Assembly (NCBI GenBank): GCA_963930655.1
Contig: OZ005600.1
Coordinates: 9,799,501 to 9,863,500, forward strand
Reading direction: 5' to 3'
DNA: 64,000 nucleotides
From: Myrica gale
Lineage: Eukaryota > Streptophyta > Magnoliopsida > Fagales > Myricaceae
In this document: piece by piece, positions 24,318 through 35,500 of the stretch
How positions within the stretch are numbered: the first letter of the stretch is position 1
Layout of the letters: each line of letters starts with the position of its first letter
Notes under the pieces: model-generated
Databases searched by the model: none
What the model saw: only the letters and a program-made list of their open reading frames with translations
What the model was told of the DNA's origin: nothing
Position numbers and translations under genes: made by a program

Positions 24318-27300
24318 CTACGCCATTCTGTTCAAAGGGATTCTCTCAGTCGGTCGAGCAATCCTTTCTGAAGGCGAAATTCTTTGTGGCATTGTCATCC
24401 CCCCAGAAACAATAATCTCTGTAGTTGCCCAAAAGTGTAAGGAAACGGAGAAAGGTCTATATTGAAAGCCTAATAGCAGAAAGTTCAACTTTCATAAATC
24501 CCCTTTACCCACCATTTCAATTATTATGACAGAGATTTTAAATGAGCTGCTTCCCCGGAGATTTCAATGCCCATCTAATATTTCAGCCTGCCAACCTACT
24601 TGAACACTACTGAACAGAGTGCTACATTTAAGGTACGTACAGTGAATACAATTTAGACTAGCTTGATGAATAATGCATGTTCTCTTGCATGAAGATATAA
24701 TAATTTCCAAGTGACTGATGGTAGACTAGTTCTATGACTCGGTTGGTTCCTTGCACATAAAAATAAAATTTTAATGATTAGAGACATGAATGAAATTGTG
24801 GTCTTCACAAAAGATAGAAGCAAATATCACTATAAGGAAGACTACAGTTAAAGATATGACCCAGCAGCACAAAAACAGGGAAGAAAAAATCTAGTCAAAT
24901 AGAATGAACTTAACCTTTGATTACAGAAAATTGATTCTTTTCTGCCTTCTAAATAAATGAGTGGACCAAAGGGGAGGGTAGAGGAAGAATCAAACTAGTA
25001 ACTAGGTCTTTTAAGCATAGTGCCTAGCCAATTGTGCTAGTCCTTCAACTTCTATAATATTGATGTACATCCACCCCGATCATGAGTACTAACTATTAAT
25101 TTTATGTAATGGAAGTACTACTATTAAACCTTCCTTCTAGAATAAGGAGGAAAAAGGACCAACATACGTGTCACAAATACAAGCTGTACACAGCACACTG
25201 ATTGCTTAATGTATGAAGTAATTAAATGAACAAAGTAGAGATAGCTACAGTAAAAACAGGGACGTACCTATGCCTTCTCTAATAGAAAGATTTGGTCTAA
25301 TGATCTCTTTAGAGTTCACTAGAAATATATCACCAATATATAGATGGTTTGTTGGGACAAAAACACTACATAGCTCTTCATCTTCGTTATCCCTCTGCAA
25401 TGAAAAACCAACCAACATAAAGAATTTGTAAAACACTAAACAGGAAGCCAATATGATGCATGTAAATACATGCCTGAACCTATGAAAATCACATTTCAGT
25501 CAGTTACCTTAGCATTGGAACATAAAAAGAGATGGCTGTAGAACCTTAGATCATATTCTATTTCCATAAAGAAATAGAAAATTTTGAATCAGAATGATTT
25601 GTCATCTTTTAAATTTATAATTTTTGGTCTGATCAAATGAAACTTTACTGCAACAGCTTACAACTTATATCAATAAACAGCATAATAATTCCACTGAAAG
25701 GGACTCAAGTTCCATGGTTCAACATTTTCAAGCAAACTTTTGTTTCATGGGAGCAGTTTCACAAGATAAAAAGGAGAGACAAGGAGTACCTGAAGGATGA
25801 CAGTTGATGTAATAAAACCAAAGGCATATTCACCAACACGCGGGTGACGAATAATTGCAACCTCTTTAAAAGCTGTGGTATTTTGGTCTGCAGAGAAGGT
25901 AAAGGGATTATGCTGGTTTAAAGCATACTAATAGGGTTGTCATAATGCGGCCAAAATTCATCAAACTTCAGGGCCAAAATACCAGTAGCTCCTAGATGAC
26001 CATTCAAACACCAAGTGAAAGGCAACACATGCATAATACATTTAAATCACCAGCAATACTTGTTGTACTAGCTGCTGTTTACTCTGGTTGTCATCTGCCG
26101 GTTGATGGCTTCTCTTTCTGGCTGGACTGGTATCATTGACTGTGCTATTAAGGTTCGTTATCGATTAGGTATCAGTGGGAACATAAAGATAAAATAATTA
26201 ACTAAGGGGCTATGGATTATGTGGCTTATTTCTAGGTTCTTGGTGTTAGTCACTGCTTTGGTGTTGCTGCTCTGTTTTGTCGAAAGGGCTTCTGTATTTT
26301 GGGAGGTCTGTCTGGCTTATTGGTCAGTTTTGCTGTATGTTGGGTGTCTCTACTGGTTGAGGCCTTACTTCATGTTTGTCCTGGAGGGTTCTTTGTGATC
26401 AGCTATACAGGTGCTTTGGTTATGGTGGTGCTTTACTTATGGCCATAGGAAATTATTGTCATTTTGGTTTCTAGTCTAGGCAGTCCTTGTCTCAGCTATT
26501 ATACTGAATTTATAGCTTAATGCCTTAATCGTGTTCCTTATGATAGATGTAAATTTATGTATCAGACAGTTGTTATAAATTAGGGTATATGATGTATGTA
26601 AACTGGTGCACATAACTGGCTATGGTGCTAGCAATATCTATTTTGTGGTTGTGTATTATTTGTGGTTGTGTATTATTTTGTGTATTAATAGAGAATACTG
26701 CCTTTTCACCATTTAGAAATAAAATTTCTTAATTATACAGGAAAAAGGATCAAAAGCGATTTTGAGTGCATAGGTGAGCTTTCAGCATTCATACTAGGAT
26801 ATGTGTAAGATTTGACCCTATTGTCAAAGATGTTTAAGAAACATATACCCTTTCACCATTTCAGAATTTTCTGGTAGCAAAACTAAATTGATTACATCAG
26901 ATTTTCTTTTCTTTTTTTGTTTGGAACTCCAAGGTATTGAGCAATTCAGTTTGACCAATGCAGATTGTATATTCCTATGCATACCACCACCACAAATGCC
27001 AAATAAATTCATAGGTATATCTGTGAAACAAATCATCACATGTAGTTACCCTCCTAGATATTCTAAGCCAGATATGCACTATGATTGCATTGTGAGTGCA
27101 TGCTGAGGAAGTATTCTTGTTTAGGTGACATAATTACTGACTAATTAATACAACGGCCTGCCATGACATCTCTAGCTAAACAAAATCAAGAAACTCTCAC
27201 AGGGACCGATGCTTGTTCATTTTAATTACATTGTCCCAGCTAGATATTTAGTAAGAAAGCAAAAGTGAATAGAAATCAAACTTCATATTACCTGGAGAAA

Positions 27301-29855
27301 TAGCCGAACTAATTTGTTTGGAGGCTGAATATATGTGTCTAATGAAAGGCATTCTCTTTATTAACCATTCTCCAAGTGAGAGAAGAGTGCCACCGATCCA
27401 TGATGAAACAAAAACACCAACAAAGAATACTAAAAGCAAAGATGTGATAAACCCAACTCCTGCACCATAAACCAAGTGTTTTCAGGCACATAATCAAAGA
27501 TGTAGAATGCAAAGGCAAGTTGAAGTATTGCCAATTTCATAATAACAAGTTAGAAGTCCACCTAAAAATTGGGTTAAGCCGAAAAATCCCATAATATGAT
27601 GCAGCAAGTTTCTACATTTAGGAAATGAATATAATGTGACAGTAAATACTCTATCACAAGAGTTACTATCCTTTGAGACCTGATAAAAGCAGTATAGGCA
27701 AGTCAAGCCATGCTAATCAGCAACCAACAATAGGGATCAAGAGAATCCACATCATCATTGGTTCTCTACTGCCCACGACTACCAAGGATGCCAAAAAACT
27801 GGCTGGCCATTCCCACCAAATATTGTTATGCTCGAGACAACTTCACTTATTCCCACCAAAATGAACGATTTGTTCTCGCAATCCATCAGGTCTGCTAATT
27901 AAAATGAGAGACTAATACTGTAAGGGACTAAGGGTAGGGGTTAGCCAACTTGCTTATGCAACAGATAAAGCAATGTAGAGTAGACCTAGCTTTATCCTTG
28001 CATTTTCAACTGTTTTTAGTTGAGGTTCATTCATTCATGTTTGAAAGAGAATATCTCCATTTGGCACGACTTACAAAAGATTAGCAATTATTTAAATTTT
28101 GTTGAAGTGGAGCTATATATGCTTCCTATGCTCTTAAAAGGCAGCATTTATAGAAGTAACTAAGAGTGTGGCCAAAACTGACCAAAAATGTCAACGCCAA
28201 GCTGGGCATATATTGGACTGAAGAAACCATCCACAAATTGGATAAACCACCATGTAATGAAGAATGTAACCGCAACCGGGAAAAGAACTACACTGCAGTT
28301 TCACAACTAAGCATAACATTAGTGGTGGAGATAAAAGATTGGTAAGTAATAAGAGCATCAAGGGCAAAGAATTGAGCTTATTACCATCCAGTCATAAACT
28401 TCTTTGAGACCCAACTCTGAAGAACAAAACAGCAAACCTGAAAAAGAGAATGGGAGAAGAAATCAGAAGTGAAAACATGGCATAATCCCCCCCCCCCTCC
28501 TTCCAATTAGAACAAAACTATCCGAGCATGACTATGTAAATTCAAACATTTTCCAGACAAACAATGCCAATAGGATTAAGCAAGATTAAAAGGTACGTGT
28601 TTAAAGTGCAAATATCCTAACTGGGAGAAGACTAGGTTCAGCCTAGGTAATTTGGTACTCAATACAAGAAATAGGGTGATCCAGATTATTGTCTTCAATA
28701 CCGCTTAAAACTGAGTTTAAGAGATATTTCGAATCCAACTAGGGAGAGAGAAAAACCAATCTTATAGGCATCCTTCTGTGAAATAGCTTCTTAGTATTCC
28801 AATTATTATTTTATTCACGTGCCTCTTTACTAGATGTGCTCCAGCAAAATAGGAATAAGGTCAATCACAATGGTTCTGGCAGAATATTTCAAATTAAGCA
28901 TATAGCTACAGGTCACCAAAGTCAGCTCTGCTGTACTCTCCAACCGTCCATGGCAATTAAGTTTCTTTCGAATACAACAACAGTTCAATGCATGTTCCAT
29001 GTCTCCAACGAGCAAGTGGTTTCACTCTACTTCTGCCATCCTTAAGATTCTGGTATCAAAATGGAATTACAAAAGAAAGTACACCTCACTGATTCACTTG
29101 TATACTTTATGCAAGTCTGTTACCAAGAAGTACCTCCCTCTTCCAGAAATGCCTTTTAGCAAACACACAAATTTTTATTATGATAATTAATTATTTCCCA
29201 TGCGTGTACCAGTATCCGATCACTGTCAGACCATCTTTCTATATCCAAGTGAGCGGCCGACCACCATTCCACATTCAAGCGTGCTACCCACAAGGTGCCA
29301 GATAACATACTCACATTAAACTCAGATACTCCAAGGATGCAAACCCACCTTTCATACTGACCAGCGATATCTAGAGGATCAATAGATTCATTTTTGATTT
29401 GTTGTACTACAAGAACATAGTTGTTTTTGTACACTTTCTCTTTTCTTAACAATCTTCTAGCAGCTAAGTTAATTATATATGTAATACTGAATTATCCTCA
29501 AAGTCCCTGAATTCGCGAACCCACATCTGTTCAACTTTGCCATTGAAATGGAAACTGAGTCCTTGCCAGTAACACCATGTTTAAATAGAGTAGGACAGAA
29601 TGTCTCATCCAATTCTCAACTTTAGACTCGCACTAATTCTAATCCGTTTATTGCCAAAATATGATTCGGAGAGCCAGGATCCAGTAGATCCGTGCAGCTG
29701 GAAGTCAAAGAAAGTAGTTGGAGGGCGGAGAGGGAAGAATGGCGGACCTGGCGAGTGGAGGAGTTGGGGGAGCTAGGGGGAATCTTGGCAGGATCCTCGC
29801 CAACATTTTCAGCTTGACTCAGAGGAATTGAGGTCGATTCCTTTTCTTCCGCCAT
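24318..29855 (-). CDS. COV/LCV-family membrane protein (DUF502)
   Basis: Exons on the minus strand: 29855-29748, 28437-28385, 28292-28183, 27459-27292, 25887-25790, 25394-25268, 24418-24318; 765 nt, 254 residues, phases closed. After a polar N-terminus (MAEEKESTSIPLSQAENVGE) comes SWVSKKFMTGC, then a membrane segment near residues 54-75 (VVLFPVAVTFFITWWFIQFV) and a second near 95-115 (GFITSLLLVFFVGVFVSSWI). Family blocks follow: SASKQISSAISP, FKEVAIIRHPRVGEYAFGF, CSVFVPTNHLYIGDIFLVNS and REGIEIIVSGGMTMP. Arabidopsis COV1/LCV proteins are integral membrane proteins affecting stem vascular patterning and Golgi/trafficking; which paralogue this is cannot be told. Introns are long (1.3 kb after exon 1, 0.7 kb after exon 3, 1.4 kb after exon 4). 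The last intron contains a SINE-like fragment. All family blocks are intact. Confidence 0.94.
24900..25052 (-). mobile_element. tRNA-derived SINE-like fragment in the COV-like gene's last intron
   Basis: Read on the minus strand, TAGCACAATTGGCTAGGC resembles a pol III A box and AGTTTGATTCTTCC a B box, at tRNA-like spacing, followed by a non-tRNA body. The tail and target duplication are unclear. Confidence 0.4.
26070..26700. other. GT-rich block of unknown origin inside the COV-like gene's 1.4-kb intron
   Basis: This stretch is T/G-rich on the plus strand (TTTGGTGTTGCTGCTCTGTT and similar), unlike the surrounding AT-rich intron. It resembles plant LINE 3' UTR composition but carries no coding remnant that I recognise. 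Confidence 0.3.
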
Positions 29856-30584
29856 TTTTTTCTTTTTTCACTTTTCAGTTGCTCGGCTACTTTCTCTGAC
29901 TCAGATGACAGAGTTCTTGAACTCGCTAGGGGCGACTGGCGAGGATTCTGCTCTTCGCCGGAGAGAGAAAAATTTATAGCCTGAGACGATGGAATTTGGG
30001 GACCTTAAGGCAGACTTGGATATTAATTAAGCATTTAGTTTTAATTTGAATATGGTGTTGAAACTGGAAAATTGCTCCGGAAGCAATGCCATGCGGCACG
30101 TGTAGGTGTAGCCCTTTCTCTTCTTTCAACTTTCTTTCTCTTGCTGTTTCTGGATATTGTTGACTTCCCAGCTCTTCGAAATTATTTCAATTAATTCTTT
30201 TTTTCGGATAACATTTCAGTTTATACCATAATAATCCTTGTTCAGTAAACTATATAAAACTAACAGGATTTAGCATAAAGTCCGAGCCCTCTCAGACACG
30301 TGGTTCGCTTGGCCAAAATTTGGGCTCGGACCCAAAAGGAAAATCAATTACTTTCCTTCGTCTCTAGGGCCCATGTGAAGACATTGATGGTTCTGTTTTA
30401 ACGACAGTGAACGGCCCAACTGCCAGCCCAAAACCCGGAACGACTGAGGTTTACAGCTGCCAACGCATTCTTGTTTTTCGCACCGAGCGCGCCGAAAGAA
30501 AAAGCCCGCCAATTTGCAGGTCAATTATTCAACCCGATCCCAATGTGGTGCATCGGTTTTTCGTACCTTTTCTAGAGGAGAAAT
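29856..30584. promoter_or_regulatory. Promoter region of the COV-like gene
   Basis: The leader next to the start codon is T/CT-rich on the coding strand. GGCCC/GGGCC-type motifs occur at about 30368 and 30414. No other gene is visible. Confidence 0.4.
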
Positions 30585-30913
30585 GTTTGGTAAGGTTTGT
30601 TTTTCTTAAAATACGTTCGGTAGGAGTAGAAAGGTAAGGTTTTATAAAAGTTAATATTTATGTCAAATAGTATTTTATTGGTATTTGTGTAAAGTGAAGA
30701 GGAAAATAATTTGATGTAATTGTTTAATAAAAACGTATTAGAATTATGTGAAAAAGTATAGAGAGATCATTTATATTGAATAAAAAAGTAAAAAGTTGTT
30801 GGAGATTGTGTTTGAATGTGTTGACGTTTGTGTTTGAATTCTGAATATGTTCGGTGATAGTTATATGAATGTATTTGAATCATGAAAAAATGTAGTAAAC
30901 GAATATAACCTTA
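30585..30913. mobile_element. MITE-like AT-rich insertion
   Basis: Left end GGTAAGGTTTGTTTTTC and right end AAACGAATATAACCTTA are imperfect inverted copies. The interior carries the AAAGTGAAGAGGAAAATAAT block loosely shared with the other MITEs. No clean target duplication was found, so the borders are approximate. Confidence 0.5.
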
Positions 30914-30972
30914 GATTCTTAAAAAAAATCAACAGCTCATAATTTATGGATATCTACGTCAAGTATTTATCT

Positions 30973-32250
30973 TAGGGCTGATCGCGCGGTACCGACGGTG
31001 AACACTGTCCACCGGTGCCCAGTGACACCGATGACTGTGAGCAAAATCCCCTACTAGCGGAAATTTTGCCTATAGCGGTGAAACCGTTTACCTTTAGCAG
31101 TTTTTACTGCTTCGTCGTTCTCTTTTTTGTTTTTAGATGTGTATCGAAACGATTGTCATATTGAATTTCGGACGTGACATGAAAAGTCTAAATTGGGTTA
31201 TCATTATATAAAACTGATCCAATTCTTGGTTTTGAGGTGTTACGTAGTCTTTTTTTTCTTCTTTTTTTTCTACTCACAGGTGTTACGTACTCGATATGTG
31301 GCAGTCTCGTAAAATCCGTGAAGCTCTTGAACTGCCTTACGAAAGAGGTATATGAGTTAGGGATCCAATTATGGTTGTGTTTGTGTTGTAATATTTTTGG
31401 TATGAGAATATGTGTTGGTATTGGGTTTAGTGTAAATGTGAAGAGAGAGATAATTTTTTATATTTTTTGATGAAAGAGAGAGAGATTATATTGAAGTATT
31501 TTATTATGAGAGAGATAAAATTTTGGGGAAAATTATGGTTGCAAACGCAACCTATGTGGGCTTGTGACTGCATTCATGTACTTGGCTAAAAAGGTTCATT
31601 GTTTTTTTGTTGAATGATCTGAATACCTTTCGGAGAAAAAAAAGATCTGAATACCTCAGATCTTGCCTGCATCATGCTAGATAGTTTCTTTGAGTCCACG
31701 ACTATCAACCAACCGTCTATAGAGTATAGATCGACAACTGAGCAAACCGACCTAGATGAAAGAGAACTCATCTTAGTAAGTCCAACAAATTTGATCAATC
31801 TATGGGGGTTTTCAAACCCAAGTACAACCTATATTGTTTCCCGGGTGACAATCTCTACTTACAACTTGTGGCCGACCTGAAGGGCCAATCATGCCGGGTG
31901 ACAAATGGAGACTTGCGGATGTGGATATTTCTTGTGCTTTTTGTTGGGTTTTGGTGGAGATTCTCTTGCGTTTTGTTGGATTTGGGATGTGGGTTTGTAA
32001 TTTTTTAAGATTTTTTTTTTTTTAATTTGGATTTGGATTTGTTAAGTTTTTTACGATTTTGCTATTGATTAATTTGATTTGGGCTTTGTGTTGGTGTGAG
32101 TGGTGGTAACCACCACAGGCACCGTCAAAACGGCACCATTAAGTGCCGGTTTCCTCTCTTCACGATCGTAAGGGCGGTGTTCATTTTTGAACAACCGCCC
32201 ATAACGGTGGCGGTGGAGGACATAACCGCCACCGCTTATACACAACCCTA
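30973..32250. mobile_element. Non-autonomous hAT element
   Basis: Begins TAGGGCTGATCG and ends CACAACCCTA (reverse complement TAGGGTTGTG). The ends show GGTACCGACGG/CCACCGGTGCC and GGCGGTTAT/CCGCCACCG subterminal motifs, as in the better-defined element at 60748. Flanks ATTTATCT and ATTTCCCT agree at 6 of 8 bases, fitting a decayed 8-bp hAT duplication. There is no transposase. A family A MITE sits inside (31373-31552). The right end lies about 350 bp upstream of the RNR1 start codon. Confidence 0.65.
31373..31552 (+). mobile_element. Tourist-like MITE (family A), copy 2, nested in the hAT element
   Basis: GGTTGTGTTTGTGTTGTAAT at the left and GGTTGCAAACGCAACC at the right are inverted copies. 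The flanking trinucleotide is TAT on both sides. The interior has GTGAAGAGAGAGATAATTTT, as in copy 3. Confidence 0.8.
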
Positions 32251-32598
32251 ATTTCCCTTCCTAAAAATGACAGCAAAGCCAAACAAAGAGGTCCCCACCA
32301 CATGCCCAATCTTTTACTCGCCCCCCATTTACTCGCCACTGCACTCAAGAGTCCAACTTTATACAAACACCCGTCACCCAGCATTAAACGCCACCCGAAG
32401 TTTAGCGCGAAGATTAAAATCCCCAAAATCCATCGTGGAGGGAAACCAGACCAAAACCTCATTTCCATTTTTTGAAACCCACCCTCTTTGTATATAAGCC
32501 CGTGTTGTCTCTCTCTCTCTCTCTCTCTCTCTCTGTGAAACAGACCTGTTCGACGAAATTCCTCACAAGACGCAGAGAGAACAGACTGGTTTTAGAAA
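32251..32598 (+). promoter_or_regulatory. RNR1 proximal promoter and leader
   Basis: TATATAAG at 32491-32498 lies about 100 bp before the start codon. A (CT)n tract at 32507-32534 follows and probably lies in the 5' UTR. TTAGCGCGAA at about 32402 resembles an E2F-type element only loosely; RNR genes are S-phase regulated by E2F in plants. Confidence 0.6.
32507..32534. repeat. (CT)n microsatellite in RNR1 leader
   Basis: About 14 CT units between the TATA-like box and the start codon. CT-rich leaders are common in plant housekeeping genes. Confidence 0.9.
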
Positions 32599-35500
32599 AT
32601 GTATGTGGTCAAGAGGGATGGGCGACAGGAAGCGGTGCATTTCGACAAGATCACCGCGCGGTTGAAGAAGCTGAGTTATGGGTTGAACATGGAGCACTGC
32701 GACCCGGTGCTGGTATCCCAGAAGGTCTGTGCCGGGGTCTACAAGGGCGTCACCACCAGCCAGCTCGATGAATTGGCTGCAGAAACCGCGGCTGCCATGA
32801 CAGCCAATCACCCCGACTATGCCTCCGTTAGTTTTGCAACCATCTTTGTGTTGCTTTTTCATTGGTTTTTTTGGGCTCTGGGTCTCTTCTATGTTTTCTA
32901 TAGACTGGGTTTGGTTGTGAAAGATGTCTTTACGTCTTGATGACTTGCTTTGTCTATATCCGTTTATTGTTTAATGTGGGTTTTGTTTGATGAGTCAGAC
33001 CGGTAAAAAGGATGACCATTTTTTTTGGTAGAGGTTTTATGATTTTCGGTTCTGGATTGAATTTAGTTTCTAGGATTATCTTGTGTTTTTTTTTTTCTTT
33101 TTTTACCTCGGTGGTTCGCTCTTCCTGCAGATTGTAAACTTTTGTCTCTCGTATGAGACGGTGAAGTATGCTGTTTCGGTCAGATTGATGCTTGGTATAT
33201 TTTGATCTGCTCATTTTTATGATATTTTGTATCTTGCAGTTGGCTGCACGAATTGTTGTCTCAAATCTTCACAAGAACACAAAGAAGTCGTTTTCAGAGA
33301 CGTAAGACTCATGTGCTTTTTTAATTTCAACTAGCGGATTGGTGGGACAGTTTAGAACAAAAAATGCTACTTCAGTCTGACTTGTTTGAACTGTCAATGC
33401 AGGATCAAGGACATGTACAATCATTTTAATGAGAGGGCTGGGGGGAAGGCTCCTCTGATTGCTGATGATGTTTATGAAATAATCATGAAGGTAAGTTTTT
33501 CTGTCGGTTGGCCTGAGTGACAGGCCTGTTGCTTTCTGAACAAGTATGATGTTGGTTTGGTAAATCGCTTTGTAATTTGAAAGTACATGGGAATTGATCA
33601 TGATCTGCTTGAAATTCAAATTAGTGAAGATAAGTTTATTTATGCGACTTTGTTGGTGATGTGACTTATATTATGTCTTGGATCTAAACTCTGCATTCTA
33701 GAGATTTGCTTATGTAATGTGTGCCTTTTCATTGTTTTATGTTGTGTTGTTATCAATGGTATTTTTTTTCCCGAAGTTGTGTATGATTTGATATTAGATG
33801 ATGCTATAGTTTTATACTTAGAGTTCCTTTTAAGGCTTATAAGAGTTGTAACTGGTTCTTGAGCAATTACCCTTGACTACAAATAAGGATTGTTCTTATA
33901 TTGACATAGATAGATAGTGGCCATTACGTTCCTAGAATAATTGACTTTTTGTAGAAACAAAAGAGAAAAATAATCATCCTTCTCTTCCACCCTTGTGATT
34001 AGGACTTGGCATTTCATGTTTGGAATGTTAATTTTGGTTTGAACCTAGAGATTGTCTGGCTAAAGGATGACTATAAAAGTATGGTAGTTTCTTGGATATC
34101 AACCATCTGATTTGATGCTCTATTTGAGATGCTGGTGTAAGTACTTAAGCAACATTTATTCTAAGAACAAGCATGAGGAAGATTTTTTTGGGTAATAAAT
34201 TATAATATATCTTTTATGACATTGTGTTTTGGTTATAATACTTGTCTCATGAGAAAAGTAAAATAGGTCAAGCAGCTCATTATCAGTCTATCTCCACTGT
34301 TTTAGAAAGGTTATGCCTTAGTTTGTGTCCTTGTCTATAAAAGAGACAGAAGAAGCATGTAGAAATCCTTGACATTTGAGGTATTGAATAGGTTGCATTT
34401 ATTTAGTGATGTGCTTTCTCACCAATTTTATTTGTCTCAGAATGCTGCTCGCTTGGACAGTGAGATCATCTATGACAGAGATTTTGATTACGATTATTTT
34501 GGTTTCAAAACCCTTGAGCGGTCCTACCTGTTGAAGGTCCAAGGGAAGGTTGTAGAAAGGCCTCAACATATGTTGATGAGGGTTGCTGTTGGAATTCATA
34601 ATGATGATATTGACTCTGCTATCAAAACATATCATATGATGTCTCAGCGGTGGTTCACTCATGCTTCTCCCACCCTTTTCAATGCTGGGACTCCAAGGCC
34701 TCAAGTATGTTTAGTGTATATGTTTGTGAATAATCATTTATTTTTCTTGTAATTGCAATGTGACGGGGTGGTGATGCAGTTGTTGAGACTTTTGTTGATT
34801 TTTTATGTAATTTTGCAGTTGAGTAGCTGCTTCCTTGTGTGCATGAAGGATGATAGTATTGAAGGTATATATGACACCTTGAAGGAATGTGCTGTTATCA
34901 GCAAATCAGCTGGAGGAATTGGTGTCTCCATCCACAACATTCGTGCCACTGGCAGTTATATTCGCGGAACAAATGGGACATCCAATGGCATTGTCCCAAT
35001 GCTACGTGTATTCAATGACACCGCACGTTATGTTGATCAAAGGGGAGGCAAGAGGAAAGGTATACATATAATGGTTTTTTGTATATGCTGATTGAAGGAT
35101 GTCTTTTTCTAATATGGTAGCATCCTGCTTGTAGGTGCATTTGCTGTGTACTTGGAGCCATGGCATGCTGACATATTTGAGTTTCTAGATTTGAGAAAGA
35201 ATCATGGGAAGGTATGGCTAAAGGGAATCATTGTCTAACTAGCCTTGAAGAGTAGTGTTTCTCCATTAGCTGCAAATTGATCTTCATGTCTATGATCTTT
35301 CTTTTTAGTTTAGTTGCTTATATCTTGTGTTTATTTGTCAAGTCATTGAAGTGCTTATGAAGGTACAAAAATTTGTTATTGTAGGAAGAGAATCGTGCAC
35401 GGGATCTCTTTTATGCTCTCTGGGTGCCTGATCTCTTCATGGAAAGGGTCCAGAGCAATGGGAATTGGTCATTGTTTTGTCCTAGTGAGGCTCCGGGTTT

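Noticed and set aside
29156-29452. 98-codon minus-strand open frame in intron 1 of the COV-like gene
   Set aside because: No known similarity, lies wholly in an intron, composition is ordinary for non-coding DNA.
32398-32412. TTTAGCGCGAAG as an E2F site for RNR1
   Set aside because: The match to TTTSSCGC is imperfect on both strands; mentioned only as a loose resemblance in the promoter entry.
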